A stretch of 59,039 nucleotides of DNA, taken from contig NZ_JAGFNY010000010.1 of assembly GCF_019448115.1 (NCBI RefSeq), forward strand, positions 1 to 59,039, written 5' to 3'. Positions 8,104 through 17,114 of this stretch are shown in pieces (position 1 is the first letter of the stretch; each line of letters opens with the position of its first letter). A model generated the notes under the pieces. It had not been told where the DNA came from. It did not search any database and saw nothing but the letters and a program-made list of their open reading frames with translations. Source of the DNA: Succinivibrio faecicola. Its GTDB lineage: Bacteria > Pseudomonadota > Gammaproteobacteria > Enterobacterales > Succinivibrionaceae. Both the position numbers and the translations under genes were made by a program.

Positions 8104-11100
8104 TTAGCTGTAGATGACTTTGATTCCGTTATTACCAACTATGTCTCTGATCCCTTCAATCAGATCATCTGTAGGTGCAAATCTGAAGCGGTCATCTCTA
8201 ATTTTCATTAGTTTGTTATCAACAATAAGGTCGATGCTGCACCCTTTTGTAATTAGATCAGGCTCATCTGAACTTTGTATCATCTGATTAATCTCAGGTA
8301 CATATAGACGGTTTCTGAGCATAATTTCGTCTATTTGTTCAATGTTTTCTTCTACATTAAGTGAGCTTAGATTTAATACAATTTTTCTTGCATTTTTTAA
8401 TCTTAGGCTTTCAAGAGTCTCAAGCTTTTTGATTCTGAGTCGAGTCAATCCATCATTGGTCATGGATAAAAAGCCTTGAACTACAATTACAAGTGGGGAT
8501 GGAATTTCTTCTGCTGCCTTAGAGCCTTTTTTCTTGCCTTTATCAAAAATAGATTTTTGAATTTCTTCAAATGCTTCTGCCTGTGATCCAAAGAGCATGA
8601 ATTCAAAGGTTGAAGTACTATCATCAATAGCAATACGGTAGAATTTTCTATTGTCCTTTGATGAAAGTCCTTCTACTACGCTGATAACCACTCCTGCTAC
8701 TGTAACAAAGTTAGGTTTATCCATCGTACCTGGTATCATGTTGTTTAAGGTAAGCTCGCCGCAGTATCTTAAAAGTTCTGCTTTATATGGATCGATAGGA
8801 TGTCCTGACAGATATAAACCAAGAATATGCTTTTCGTGGAAAAGTCTTACCTTATCTGACCATTCCTTGCAGTTAACATAAGCTGGCTTAGTATTTGGAT
8901 CATCAATCATCGAGAACAGATCTAGCTGACCTGTAGACAGATTTTCCGCTTTTTGCTGTGCATATTTTAATGCTGTAGGAATAGATGCATACATTTTTGC
9001 TCTGCTAGGTCCAATACTGTCTAAAGCCCCACTTTTTACTAAAGCTTCTAATGTTCCTTTTGATAGAAAATTTGTTCCAACTCTATATACAAAGTCAAAG
9101 AAATCAGTATATTTTCCGTTCTTCTCTCTCTCTTCTACAATGTGATCAACGAGCCTTTCTCCAACACCTTTGATAGCGGAGAAACCATAGATAACATTGC
9201 CTTTTATATCACAACCAAAACGGAATTTACCGATGTTTACATCAGGTGGGCATACATCAACATTAAGTCTATGGCACTCACCGATATAGGCAATCAGTTT
9301 TTCAGTTTTCATGCAGTCAGCAGTCATCATGGCTGCAAGAAACTGAGCTGGGTAGTGAACTTTTAGATAGAGAGTCCACCAAGCAACTAGTGCATATGCT
9401 GCAGAGTGTGATTTGTTAAAACCGTATGCAGCAAACTGTTCAACCTGATCGAAAATCTTAGTCATGATTTCCAGATCTTTACCTTTTTTGAGTGCACCTG
9501 CGTTAAATACTTCACGCTGTGCTGCCATTTCTGCAGGGATCTTTTTACCCATTGCACGACGAAGAATATCCGCTCCACCAAGAGAGTAGCCTGCAAGGAT
9601 CTGTGCAAGAAGCATTACCTGCTCTTGGTATACGATAACACCATAGGTTGAATCAAGGATCTCCTTTAAATCAAGATCCTGAGCTTCAGGTAAAGGATAA
9701 CTTACCACTTCACGACCATGTTTTCTGTCAACGAAATGGTCCACCATACCACAACCTAAAGGTCCTGGTCTGTACAGAGCCACCAGCGCAACAAGATCTT
9801 CGAATCTGTCAGGCTTCATGCTTCCTATAAGCTTTCTCATACCAGTTGATTCTAACTGGAAAACAGCAGTGGTTTCTGTTTCCTGAATCATTTTGTATGA
9901 TGCTTCATCTTCGTATGGAATAGCAGCAATATTGATTACAGGATTTCCTTTTTCATTGAGTTCATAAGGGCCTGATTTAAGATCAATCTTATCTTTATTT
10001 CGTGCAAGCATCTCATCAATCATCTCTTTTGCATCGTCGATGATTGTAAGAGTAGTCAGTCCTAAAAAGTCGAACTTAACCAATCCTGCATGCTCAACAT
10101 CTTTTTTATCGTATTGGGTAATTGGGTTACCGTCAGAATCAAGCATCAATGGTGCAAATTCAGCAATTCTTGTAGGAGAGATAACAACACCTGCTGCATG
10201 TTTACCGATACTTCTTATAACACCTTCGAGTCGTCTTGAAACATCAATAAGCTCGATAGTTTCTTTATCATCGGTTGCTTTTGCCGTGTTATACATGTTT
10301 AAAAAATCAGGGGCTTCAGATTCTTTTGGCTCGCCTTTTTTTCCTATTCCAAGACAATCATTGAAAGATGTACCTGGTTTTTCCGGGATCAGTCCTGCAA
10401 CATGACGGACACGTCCAAGAGGAACGCCGATAGCTCTACCTACGCCCTGAATAGCTGCTTTTGCTGCAAGAGTACCGAATGCAGCAATCTGAGATACAGC
10501 AGTTCTACCGTAGTGATCAACAACATGCTGAAGGGTAAGAGCTCTTTTTCTCTGACAGAAATCAACGTCAAAGTCAGGCATTGAAACACGTTCTGGGTTT
10601 AAGAATCTTTCAAATAGTAGATCAAATCTTAATGGATCAAAGTCTGTAATGGTTAGCGCATAAGCAACCAGAGATCCTCCACCAGAGCCTCGACCAGGAC
10701 CTACAGGTACACCATGCTCTTTAGACCACTGAATGAATTCCATCACGATAAGGAAGTAACCTGGGAAATCCATGGTTATGATAACGTTCAGCTCTGTTTC
10801 AAGTCTGGCTTCATAAATAGGGCGTTTTTCTTCTCTTACCTTTTCATCTGGGAACAGGAATTTTAGTCTTTTCTCTAGTCCTTCATGTGCCTTCATTCTA
10901 AGACAGTCTGCAGTGGATAGATCTCCTGTGTCATATCTTGGAAGTCTTGGATGGTCTAGTTCAATTCTGACTGTACAAAGTTCTGCAATCTTTCTTGTGT
11001 TTTCAAGAGCCTCTGGGATATCCGCAAACAGTTGAGCCATTTCCTCTGGCGATCTTAAATACTGCTCTTTAGAATATCTTCTTGCGTTATCCTTATTTCC

Positions 11101-11820
11101 TTTTTGGCAACCTTGCTGAATAGATACTCTTATATCATGAACATAGTAGTCTGAAAGACCATCTTCAGGAACTTCATTTGGTCCTAGCAAGAATCTTGTG
11201 TCGTTTGATGCAACGGGCGCAATAGAATGTTTGATACATAGATTTAAGGCAGCACTTTCAAAAGCCATTTCACCTTCACGGTTTGTTCTTGTAATTTCAA
11301 AACAGAATCTGCTGCCAAAGTATTGTTTGTATAGTTCTATTCTCTGTTCTGCTTTCTGCATATTATCTTCTGCAATAAAAGCTGCAATATCACCTCTAAA
11401 ACCGTTAAGCATGATAATGCCTTCAGAGTATTTGAGCAGATCATCTATAGTTGCTCTTACCTGAGCAATATCAGGACTTGCAGTATTAACCCATGCATCA
11501 GAGAGAATGTCATACAGGTTTTGTTTACCTTTAGAGTTCATTGCAAGGAGTGTAACGGTGAATATTTTTTCAGGTTCACCTGGTCTTGAGTATTCTTTTA
11601 CCTGCAGATCAGCACCCATGATTGGTTTTATTCCTGAATTCATACAGGCAGAGTAGAAACGAACGAAACCTGCCATATTGTTAAAATCGGTAACAGCAAT
11701 TGCAGGAATTTTTAGTTTTGCTGCCCTTTTAACAATATCACCAACATTCTGCAGACCGTCATTGATTGAATAACAGGATCTTACATGAAGTGGTACATAT
11801 GGAAGGTTATTTCCGCTCAT
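8104..11820 (-). CDS. dnaE: DNA polymerase III alpha subunit
   Basis: The replicative polymerase, 1,238 residues (E. coli 1,160). The order is an N-terminal PHP domain (PLHVRSCYSINDG near residue 10), palm and fingers with GRGSGGGSLVAY and the catalytic aspartates in PDFDVDF, the YGVIVYQEQVM block, a helix-hairpin-helix region, an OB fold (FVTVAGVVISV) and a C-terminal tau-binding domain. It synthesises both strands in the holoenzyme with beta clamp and epsilon. An AAGGAG site lies 9 nt before the ATG. The gene is unlinked here from its usual lpxA-lpxB-rnhB or accA neighbours and precedes ssb on the same strand. Confidence 0.98.
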   Translation of the reverse strand: MSGNNLPYVPLHVRSCYSINDGLQNVGDIVKRAAKLKIPAIAVTDFNNMAGFVRFYSACMNSGIKPIMGADLQVKEYSRPGEPEKIFTVTLLAMNSKGKQNLYDILSDAWVNTASPDIAQVRATIDDLLKYSEGIIMLNGFRGDIAAFIAEDNMQKAEQRIELYKQYFGSRFCFEITRTNREGEMAFESAALNLCIKHSIAPVASNDTRFLLGPNEVPEDGLSDYYVHDIRVSIQQGCQKGNKDNARRYSKEQYLRSPEEMAQLFADIPEALENTRKIAELCTVRIELDHPRLPRYDTGDLSTADCLRMKAHEGLEKRLKFLFPDEKVREEKRPIYEARLETELNVIITMDFPGYFLIVMEFIQWSKEHGVPVGPGRGSGGGSLVAYALTITDFDPLRFDLLFERFLNPERVSMPDFDVDFCQRKRALTLQHVVDHYGRTAVSQIAAFGTLAAKAAIQGVGRAIGVPLGRVRHVAGLIPEKPGTSFNDCLGIGKKGEPKESEAPDFLNMYNTAKATDDKETIELIDVSRRLEGVIRSIGKHAAGVVISPTRIAEFAPLMLDSDGNPITQYDKKDVEHAGLVKFDFLGLTTLTIIDDAKEMIDEMLARNKDKIDLKSGPYELNEKGNPVINIAAIPYEDEASYKMIQETETTAVFQLESTGMRKLIGSMKPDRFEDLVALVALYRPGPLGCGMVDHFVDRKHGREVVSYPLPEAQDLDLKEILDSTYGVIVYQEQVMLLAQILAGYSLGGADILRRAMGKKIPAEMAAQREVFNAGALKKGKDLEIMTKIFDQVEQFAAYGFNKSHSAAYALVAWWTLYLKVHYPAQFLAAMMTADCMKTEKLIAYIGECHRLNVDVCPPDVNIGKFRFGCDIKGNVIYGFSAIKGVGERLVDHIVEEREKNGKYTDFFDFVYRVGTNFLSKGTLEALVKSGALDSIGPSRAKMYASIPTALKYAQQKAENLSTGQLDLFSMIDDPNTKPAYVNCKEWSDKVRLFHEKHILGLYLSGHPIDPYKAELLRYCGELTLNNMIPGTMDKPNFVTVAGVVISVVEGLSSKDNRKFYRIAIDDSTSTFEFMLFGSQAEAFEEIQKSIFDKGKKKGSKAAEEIPSPLVIVVQGFLSMTNDGLTRLRIKKLETLESLRLKNARKIVLNLSSLNVEENIEQIDEIMLRNRLYVPEINQMIQSSDEPDLITKGCSIDLIVDNKLMKIRDDRFRFAPTDDLIEGIRDIVGNNGIKVIYS

Positions 11821-11916
11821 AAGACATTTCTCCTTGTGAGCTGTAATTTTATCATTTTCAGTTCTATGAATGGGATTTTTAAATTCAAAACAGAATTAAT
11901 ATTTGATTTTTTTTCG

Positions 11917-11953
11917 ACAAAAAATAAAACAAAGCCAGGGCAGGCCCTGGCTT
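11917..11953 (-). terminator. Rho-independent terminator of degQ
   Basis: A perfect 9-bp GC-rich stem (AAGCCAGGG / CCCTGGCTT, loop CAGG) directly after degQ, followed on the minus strand by a T-rich tract. It separates degQ from dnaE. Confidence 0.92.
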
Positions 11954-11969
11954 GAATGATCTATTTAGA

Positions 11970-13358
11970 TTACTTCAATGTAATGTAAAGAGTTCCACCA
12001 TTTCTGTTGATTCTGATAGCAGAGATTCTGCCTTTAACCTTTTCAAGGCTCTTTTTCAGATCATTTATTGTTTTTACATCAGAACGGTTTACACCGGTAA
12101 TAATATCTCCCTTTCTAAGACCGAATCTTGCAGCCATAGAACCCTGAGCGACATCAGTAACCTCAACACCGCCATTTTTAGCATTTGTCAAAGTTGCTCC
12201 ATCAAATGCAGGAGAGATCTGCTTAGTCTCTTCTTTTGATGCTGTTGTACCAAAAGAACTGTCTGAAAGCACAACATCGATATCAAGACTCTTTCCGTCT
12301 CTGAAAACAGTCAGCTTTACTTTTGTGCCAGCACGCTGTGTTGCAACCTCAGCACGAAGCTGTCCGAAAGTGGTAATCTTCTTACCATTGATTGCTGTAA
12401 TGATATCACCTGATTTAATGCCAGCCTTATCAGCACCAGATCCCTTGATAACTTCATTAACAAAGGCGCCTGAGTTTTCCTCATAACCAAAGCTTTCTGC
12501 TAGATCAGCATTTAACTGAGTGCCCTGAACACCGAGCATTCCTCTTTTAACTTCACCATACTTTAAAAGCTGTTCAGTTACAGTCTTAACCATATTAGAT
12601 GGGATGGCAAAACCAATGCCGATGTTTCCGCCAGATGGGGCCATAATTGCGGTATTGATACCTATAAGCTCACCTTTAAGATTTACAAGAGCACCACCAG
12701 AGTTACCTGAATTGATTGCAGCATCTGTCTGGATAAAGTTTTCAATATTTTCGATATTCAGTCCACTTCTGCCAAGTGCAGAAATTATGCCTGATGTTAC
12801 TGTCTGGCCTAGTCCATATGGATTACCTATGGCAACAGCAAAATCTCCAACTTCAAGTTTATCTGAGTCTGACAGAGTAATCTGGGTCAGTTTTTTGAAA
12901 TTCTTTAGTTTTAACAATGCAAGATCAGTATGTGGATCTGAACCTACGAGTTTTGCCTCGTATTCTCTTGTGTCAGATAACTGAACCTTAATTTCGGTTG
13001 CATCTGCAACAACATGATGGTTTGTTACTACAAGACCATCTTTAGCATTTATGATTACACCAGAGCCTAATGCTTGGAAATCTCTTTTTTGTGGAGCTGA
13101 ACCAAAAGCATCTCCCATTCCTGGAAACATGAAACGGAACTCATCTGGAATAGCAAATCCCTGTACGTCCTTTTTGCCTTTAACGGATATATTAACAACG
13201 CCTGGCAGTACTGTTTTGAGCATAGGGGATAAAGATGGAATTTTACCATCTGCTGCAAGACCTTCTACTACTGTAGTAGCTGAAGCCTGTCCTGTAACAC
13301 AAAGCGCTGCTACACCTAATGCATAAACCGCAAAAGCCTTTTTCATTGTTTTTATCAT
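11970..13358 (-). CDS. degQ: Periplasmic serine protease/chaperone DegQ (Do family)
   Basis: A two-PDZ HtrA protease of 462 residues from the chosen start. It has a cleavable signal peptide (a hydrophobic stretch ending near GQASA), a trypsin-like domain with the triad in TNHHVV, PHTDLALLKL and NSGNSGGAL, and PDZ domains at roughly 265-355 and 375-460. It degrades or refolds damaged periplasmic proteins as a cage-forming oligomer. The frame is open back to a TTG at 13373, but GGAG lies 9 nt before the ATG at 13358, which is preferred. The gene follows zapG with a few bases between, the same order as in E. coli, where degP and degQ are separate; the zapG link favours degQ. Confidence 0.92.
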   Translation of the reverse strand: MIKTMKKAFAVYALGVAALCVTGQASATTVVEGLAADGKIPSLSPMLKTVLPGVVNISVKGKKDVQGFAIPDEFRFMFPGMGDAFGSAPQKRDFQALGSGVIINAKDGLVVTNHHVVADATEIKVQLSDTREYEAKLVGSDPHTDLALLKLKNFKKLTQITLSDSDKLEVGDFAVAIGNPYGLGQTVTSGIISALGRSGLNIENIENFIQTDAAINSGNSGGALVNLKGELIGINTAIMAPSGGNIGIGFAIPSNMVKTVTEQLLKYGEVKRGMLGVQGTQLNADLAESFGYEENSGAFVNEVIKGSGADKAGIKSGDIITAINGKKITTFGQLRAEVATQRAGTKVKLTVFRDGKSLDIDVVLSDSSFGTTASKEETKQISPAFDGATLTNAKNGGVEVTDVAQGSMAARFGLRKGDIITGVNRSDVKTINDLKKSLEKVKGRISAIRINRNGGTLYITLK

Positions 13359-13379
13359 TAAATCTAACTCCAAGGTTTA

Positions 13380-13892
13380 TTATAGTTTTATCATTGGTTC
13401 CTGATTTTCATCTTCATCAGGTTCCTTATTTTCTTGTTTTAAAATCTGAGAAATTTCGTTTGGTACTGGAATTTCTGGAGACTTCAATACATTTGGAGTC
13501 GGAATTTCGTCTAAAGTTTCATTTTTTTCAGAATTTTTTTCTGATATATCTTCTGAAATATCAGGGAATGCCTTAAATAAGCCATTTCCTTGAACTGATT
13601 TATTTATATTTGGGAAATTATCTAGCTCTTTAGGCGAAATATGTTCAATACTGTCTTTTAAGAAAGTTGCATACTGACGATGTACTTCATCTAACTCTGA
13701 GAACAGATCTAAGGAGGTCTTAACAAATCTGTCCAATGTTCGTTGAGCTTTGACTGCTTTTCTTTTGGTTTTCAGCAGTTCATCTTTAACTCTTCTGTGT
13801 TTATAGATACGTGCAAGAATCAGGTAACAAGCTAATGATCCAGCAGCGAAACCTAAGAGAAACATGAGTAGTATTAAGAAGTACTCGTTCAT
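13380..13892 (-). CDS. zapG: ZapG (YhcB, DUF1043) cell-envelope/division factor
   Basis: A 170-residue membrane-anchored protein. One N-terminal helix (about 4-27, FLILLMFLLGFAAGSLACYL) is followed by a basic, coiled-coil segment to about 90 with LFSELDEVHRQYATFLKDS, the most conserved YhcB part, and a disordered acidic, proline-rich tail. In E. coli YhcB/ZapG affects envelope assembly, cell length and division. Its position directly before degQ is the enteric arrangement and supports the call. The tail is more acidic and longer than in E. coli. Confidence 0.85.
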   Translation of the reverse strand: MNEYFLILLMFLLGFAAGSLACYLILARIYKHRRVKDELLKTKRKAVKAQRTLDRFVKTSLDLFSELDEVHRQYATFLKDSIEHISPKELDNFPNINKSVQGNGLFKAFPDISEDISEKNSEKNETLDEIPTPNVLKSPEIPVPNEISQILKQENKEPDEDENQEPMIKL

Positions 13893-14117
13893 ATAGAAAA
13901 CCTTTTTTACAGTTTATAGTCTTTTTGTAAGACAAACAGATTATTAAATGAAATATAGTATTACATTTAAAGAAAAAATCGTCACACTCTTATATATTAT
14001 CGTAAAATATGTAACTTTTTGATTTTTAGATATTAAAAACATGAGCTCAGTTATATCATTAATCGAGCTTTTGGCTTTAAAATCAGGAAAAAAATCATTT
14101 TATTATTTAGGTTTTTT

Positions 14118-15236
14118 ATGAAGATAACTAATGCCAAGGTATTTGATGTACAAAACAAGTGTTTTGATACTAGAACCGTATATACAGATAGAACAGTGTT
14201 TTCTGAAAAATCGGCAGATGATATTTCAGTTGATTTAAAGGGAAAAATAATTGTTCCTGGTTTTATTGATATGCATCTTCATGGAGCCTGTGGAGCTGAT
14301 TTTTTAGATGCAAGTTATGACACTCTGTCAAAGATAGCTTCCTTTCTTGCCAAAAACGGGGTTACATCCTTTTCTCCTGCATCTATGACAGTATCAAAAG
14401 ATGAGTTAATCAGAGCTTTTTCAAATGCAAAGAAGTTCAAATGTTCAGAAGGTGAGTCGTCCCTTGAGGGCATATATGTAGAAGGTCCATTTATCAGCGA
14501 AAAGAAATCCGGTGCACAGAAAATAGAGTGTATTTTAAAACCGGATAGAAAGTTTATAGACGATCTTGATTCAGCAAGTGGAGGTCTTGTCAGAACTGTT
14601 GTAATTGCACCTGAATCAGACGGAGCCATGGATTTTATTAAAGAGTACAAAAACAAGTACAATTTAAGTCTTGGTCATTCTTCTTGTGATTATAAGACAG
14701 CACTATTATCAATGAATGCAGGTATAACACAGCTTACCCATTCTTTTAATGCAATGTCTCCAATAAATCACAGAGCTCCAGGTCCTGTTCTTGCAGCCTT
14801 TGACAGTGCTAATGTCTTTGCAGAACTCATCTGCGATGGAACTCACATACATGATGCAGTTATAAGAATGATGTTTAATCTGTTCACTGATAGACTCATA
14901 ATGATTTCAGATTCAATGATGGCTACTGGCCTTGATGATGGAGAGTATTCTTTAGGTGGACAGGCAGTCTTTGTAAAGGATCATGTAGCAAGACTGCATG
15001 ATGGAACAATTGCAGGATCTGTATCTACCTTATATGATTGTTTTATTCATACAGTAAAAAAAGCAAATATAAAAATTGAGGATGCTCTTATTGCCTGTAC
15101 TAAAAATCCTGCATTAAAGCTTGGAATATTTGATAAGGTAGGATCGATTGATATTTCAAAGAGAGCTGATTTTATTGTTCTTAACGATGATTTATCCATA
15201 AATTCTGTTTGTCTTAGAGGAAAATTCATATCTTAA
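14118..15236 (+). CDS. nagA: N-acetylglucosamine-6-phosphate deacetylase, two-metal (HxH) type
   Basis: A 372-residue amidohydrolase that converts GlcNAc-6-phosphate to GlcN-6-phosphate and acetate. Metal and catalytic residues can be placed: H53 and H55 in the DMHLHG motif, E122 in VEGPF, H187 in LGHSS, H208 in LTHSFNAM and D265 in ISDSM. The intact HxH pair resembles the two-metal Bacillus-type enzymes. It stands alone with a TTAGG site 7 nt ahead of the ATG; no nagB or PTS gene is adjacent. A second, differently built NagA lies at 55430. The two may serve imported GlcNAc and recycled wall sugar separately; this split is inference. Confidence 0.88.
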   Translation: MKITNAKVFDVQNKCFDTRTVYTDRTVFSEKSADDISVDLKGKIIVPGFIDMHLHGACGADFLDASYDTLSKIASFLAKNGVTSFSPASMTVSKDELIRAFSNAKKFKCSEGESSLEGIYVEGPFISEKKSGAQKIECILKPDRKFIDDLDSASGGLVRTVVIAPESDGAMDFIKEYKNKYNLSLGHSSCDYKTALLSMNAGITQLTHSFNAMSPINHRAPGPVLAAFDSANVFAELICDGTHIHDAVIRMMFNLFTDRLIMISDSMMATGLDDGEYSLGGQAVFVKDHVARLHDGTIAGSVSTLYDCFIHTVKKANIKIEDALIACTKNPALKLGIFDKVGSIDISKRADFIVLNDDLSINSVCLRGKFIS

Positions 15237-15344
15237 TTGCTCAAAACAACCAAACTAGTTGATTCAAAAGAAGATCATCTTGAATACAAAATTCAGACTT
15301 TTTAAGAAGCTGAAATAAATACTCAATTTAGGTTTAAAAAAAGT

Positions 15345-15373
15345 TTGAAACAAATTTTATTTTTGTTTAAAAT
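15345..15373 (+). promoter_or_regulatory. Promoter of rplM-rpsI
   Basis: TTGAAA (15345-15350), a 17-bp spacer and TAAAAT (15368-15373): five of six matches to each sigma-70 hexamer. It leaves a leader of about 140 nt before rplM. Confidence 0.8.
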
Positions 15374-15426
15374 ATCGCATTGCCCCTCTAAACGAGGAAC
15401 AGGTTTCCCACCCTAGTTTCTTGTTG

Positions 15427-15512
15427 CAGACTGAATCAGTCTGTTTGGAAAGAGAGCAGATCATTTTTGATCTGTATGTTTTATAAGGATTTATTCCTTA
15501 CTAAATTAAGGG
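15427..15512 (+). promoter_or_regulatory. Structured rplM leader, candidate L13 autoregulatory region
   Basis: Three consecutive hairpins fill the leader: CAGACTG/CAGTCTG at 15427-15443, CAGATCA/TGATCTG at 15457-15474 and TAAGGA/TCCTTA at 15484-15500. The AAGGG ribosome binding site at 15508-15512 follows the third. In E. coli L13 represses rplM-rpsI translation through the rplM leader; a similar role here is inferred from position only. Confidence 0.55.
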
Positions 15513-15519
15513 TTTTTTA

Positions 15520-15948
15520 ATGAAAACTTTCGTTGCAACACCATCTACTATTAAGAGAGATTGGTTACTAATTGACGCTACTGACCTAACTTTAGGTCGT
15601 TTAGCTACTGAGATTGCTACACGTCTACGTGGTAAGCACAAGCCAGAGTATACTCCATTCATGGATACTGGTGATTATGTTATCGTTATCAATGCTTCAA
15701 AGGTAAAGGTAACAGGTAACAAGGCTTCTGATAAGAAGTATTACCACCACACTGGTTACCCAGGTGGCATCAAGGAAGAGTCATTCGAGAAGCTTCTTGC
15801 TCGCAAGCCAGAAGACGTAATCGAGAAGGCTGTTCGTGGCATGCTTCCAAAGGGACCTCTAGGTCGTGCTATGTTCCGTAAGCTAAAGGTATATGCTGGT
15901 GAGACTCATAATCATGCAGCTCAGCAGCCTCAGGTTATCAAGTTTTAA
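15520..15948 (+). CDS. rplM: 50S ribosomal protein L13
   Basis: 142 residues, the same length as E. coli L13, with the characteristic [18 protein letters not shown] start, [21 protein letters not shown] and [20 protein letters not shown] blocks. An early-assembly 23S rRNA-binding protein. It is followed 13 nt later by rpsI, the universal pairing. Codon use is visibly biased (CGT for Arg, GGT for Gly) compared with neighbours, as expected for a highly expressed gene. Confidence 0.99.
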   Translation: MKTFVATPSTIKRDWLLIDATDLTLGRLATEIATRLRGKHKPEYTPFMDTGDYVIVINASKVKVTGNKASDKKYYHHTGYPGGIKEESFEKLLARKPEDVIEKAVRGMLPKGPLGRAMFRKLKVYAGETHNHAAQQPQVIKF

Positions 15949-15961
15949 GGAGCAATAGCAA

Positions 15962-16354
15962 ATGGCAGCAAATCAGTATTATGGTACCGGCCGTCGTAAA
16001 GACGCAACTGCTCGTGTTTTCTTAAAGCAGGGTACAGGTAAGTTAGAGATCAACGGTAAGACCTTAGAGCAGTACTTTGGCCGTCCTACATCACGTATGG
16101 TTGTAGCTCAGCCTTTAGAGCTTTTAGAGGTTGGTGATAAGTTTGACTTATACATCACTGTTTCTGGTGGTGGTATTTCTGGTCAGGCTGGCGCTATCCG
16201 TCACGGTATTACCAGAGCTTTAATTGAGTATGATGAGTCATTCCGTCCTGCATTACGTAAGGCAGGCTTCGTAACTCGTGATGCTCGTGCTGTAGAGCGT
16301 AAGAAGGTTGGTCTTCACAAAGCTCGTAAGCGTCCACAGTACTCAAAGCGTTAA
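15962..16354 (+). CDS. rpsI: 30S ribosomal protein S9
   Basis: 130 residues with the [15 protein letters not shown] opening, the [15 protein letters not shown] core and the C-terminal [17 protein letters not shown] tail that reaches the P-site tRNA. Second gene of the rplM-rpsI operon, behind AAGGAG. In E. coli sspA-sspB follow; here a terminator, a regulator and an exporter precede sspB. Confidence 0.99.
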   Translation: MAANQYYGTGRRKDATARVFLKQGTGKLEINGKTLEQYFGRPTSRMVVAQPLELLEVGDKFDLYITVSGGGISGQAGAIRHGITRALIEYDESFRPALRKAGFVTRDARAVERKKVGLHKARKRPQYSKR

Positions 16355-16377
16355 TTTATACAATTTATATTGTATTC

Positions 16378-16410
16378 AAAACCTCTGCCCAAAAGGCGGA
16401 GGTTTTCTTT
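16378..16410 (+). terminator. Terminator of rplM-rpsI
   Basis: An 11-bp stem (AAACCTCTGCC / GGCGGAGGTTT, one G-T wobble) with a CAAAA loop followed by TTCTTT, 24 nt after the rpsI stop. Confidence 0.85.
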
Positions 16411-16458
16411 ACCCAAAATAAATCAGATTTTCTTCTGCTTCATTTCAATCAATCATTG

Positions 16459-17013
16459 TCAGTTATTACCGTAATAATTCATACAGTATACTTTTGCTAC
16501 TCTTTGATATGGATTTTTATAAACGTGTCGAACCATTCCATCAAAGCACATAGAATCGCCAGTTTTTAGTTTAAAGCTGGTATCTTCAACTACGATTTCT
16601 ATACATCCTTCCTGAACAAAAAGATATTCTTCTGAAATTTTTTTATGACCATCTGTTACATGTTCACTGTCAGGATCAAGGATCAGCATAAACATTTCAA
16701 AATTTCTGTTTATATTAGATGGAAATATACAACCGATTCTGTAATGACCATCATCATCTTTCTGAAAAGCTACCTGATCGAGAGTAACCTTCTGTGCTGT
16801 AACTCTTTTTGATTCAAGCAAGGCTGAATATGTAACACCAAATGCTTCTGCAATCTTCCAGATAGTATTAATAGTTGGATTTGAATTACCTTTTTCTATC
16901 TGAGAAAGAACAGCTTTGGAAAGTCCTGTTTTTTCAGACAGTTTTCCAAGGGTCATATTTGTCTGAAGTCTTAATTGCTGAAGGTTTCTGGAAATGACCT
17001 GATTTATATCCAT
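16459..17013 (-). CDS. XRE-family transcriptional regulator with C-terminal cupin sensor
   Basis: A 184-residue repressor-type protein. Residues 5-60 form an HTH_3 domain (LGKLSEKTGLSKAVLSQIEKG, helices near 22-42) and residues 110-180 a small cupin barrel (EEYLFVQEGCIEIVV, then TGDSMCFDGMVRHVYKNP). This architecture (PuuR/SutR-like) senses small ligands such as amino acids or amines. It is divergent from azlC and shares a 100-bp intergenic region containing a 10-bp palindrome, so it very probably controls the exporter. Whether the ligand is a branched-chain amino acid is inference. Confidence 0.88.
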   Translation of the reverse strand: MDINQVISRNLQQLRLQTNMTLGKLSEKTGLSKAVLSQIEKGNSNPTINTIWKIAEAFGVTYSALLESKRVTAQKVTLDQVAFQKDDDGHYRIGCIFPSNINRNFEMFMLILDPDSEHVTDGHKKISEEYLFVQEGCIEIVVEDTSFKLKTGDSMCFDGMVRHVYKNPYQRVAKVYCMNYYGNN

Positions 17014-17053
17014 AAATAAATTGAGAGTTTATTAAAATTAACACTTGATCAAT

Positions 17054-17083
17054 TATATTTAACGTTATATTCTGTTAAATATA
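17054..17083. promoter_or_regulatory. Candidate operator between the XRE-cupin regulator and azlC
   Basis: TATATTTAAC (17054-17063) and GTTAAATATA (17074-17083) form a perfect 10-bp inverted repeat with a 10-bp spacer, so the half-site centres are two helical turns apart, suiting a dimeric HTH protein. A TATAAA at 17101-17106 lies only 9 bp before the azlC ATG. Confidence 0.6.
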
Positions 17084-17114
17084 TTGTTTGTTTTGTTTAT
17101 TATAAATTACTACT

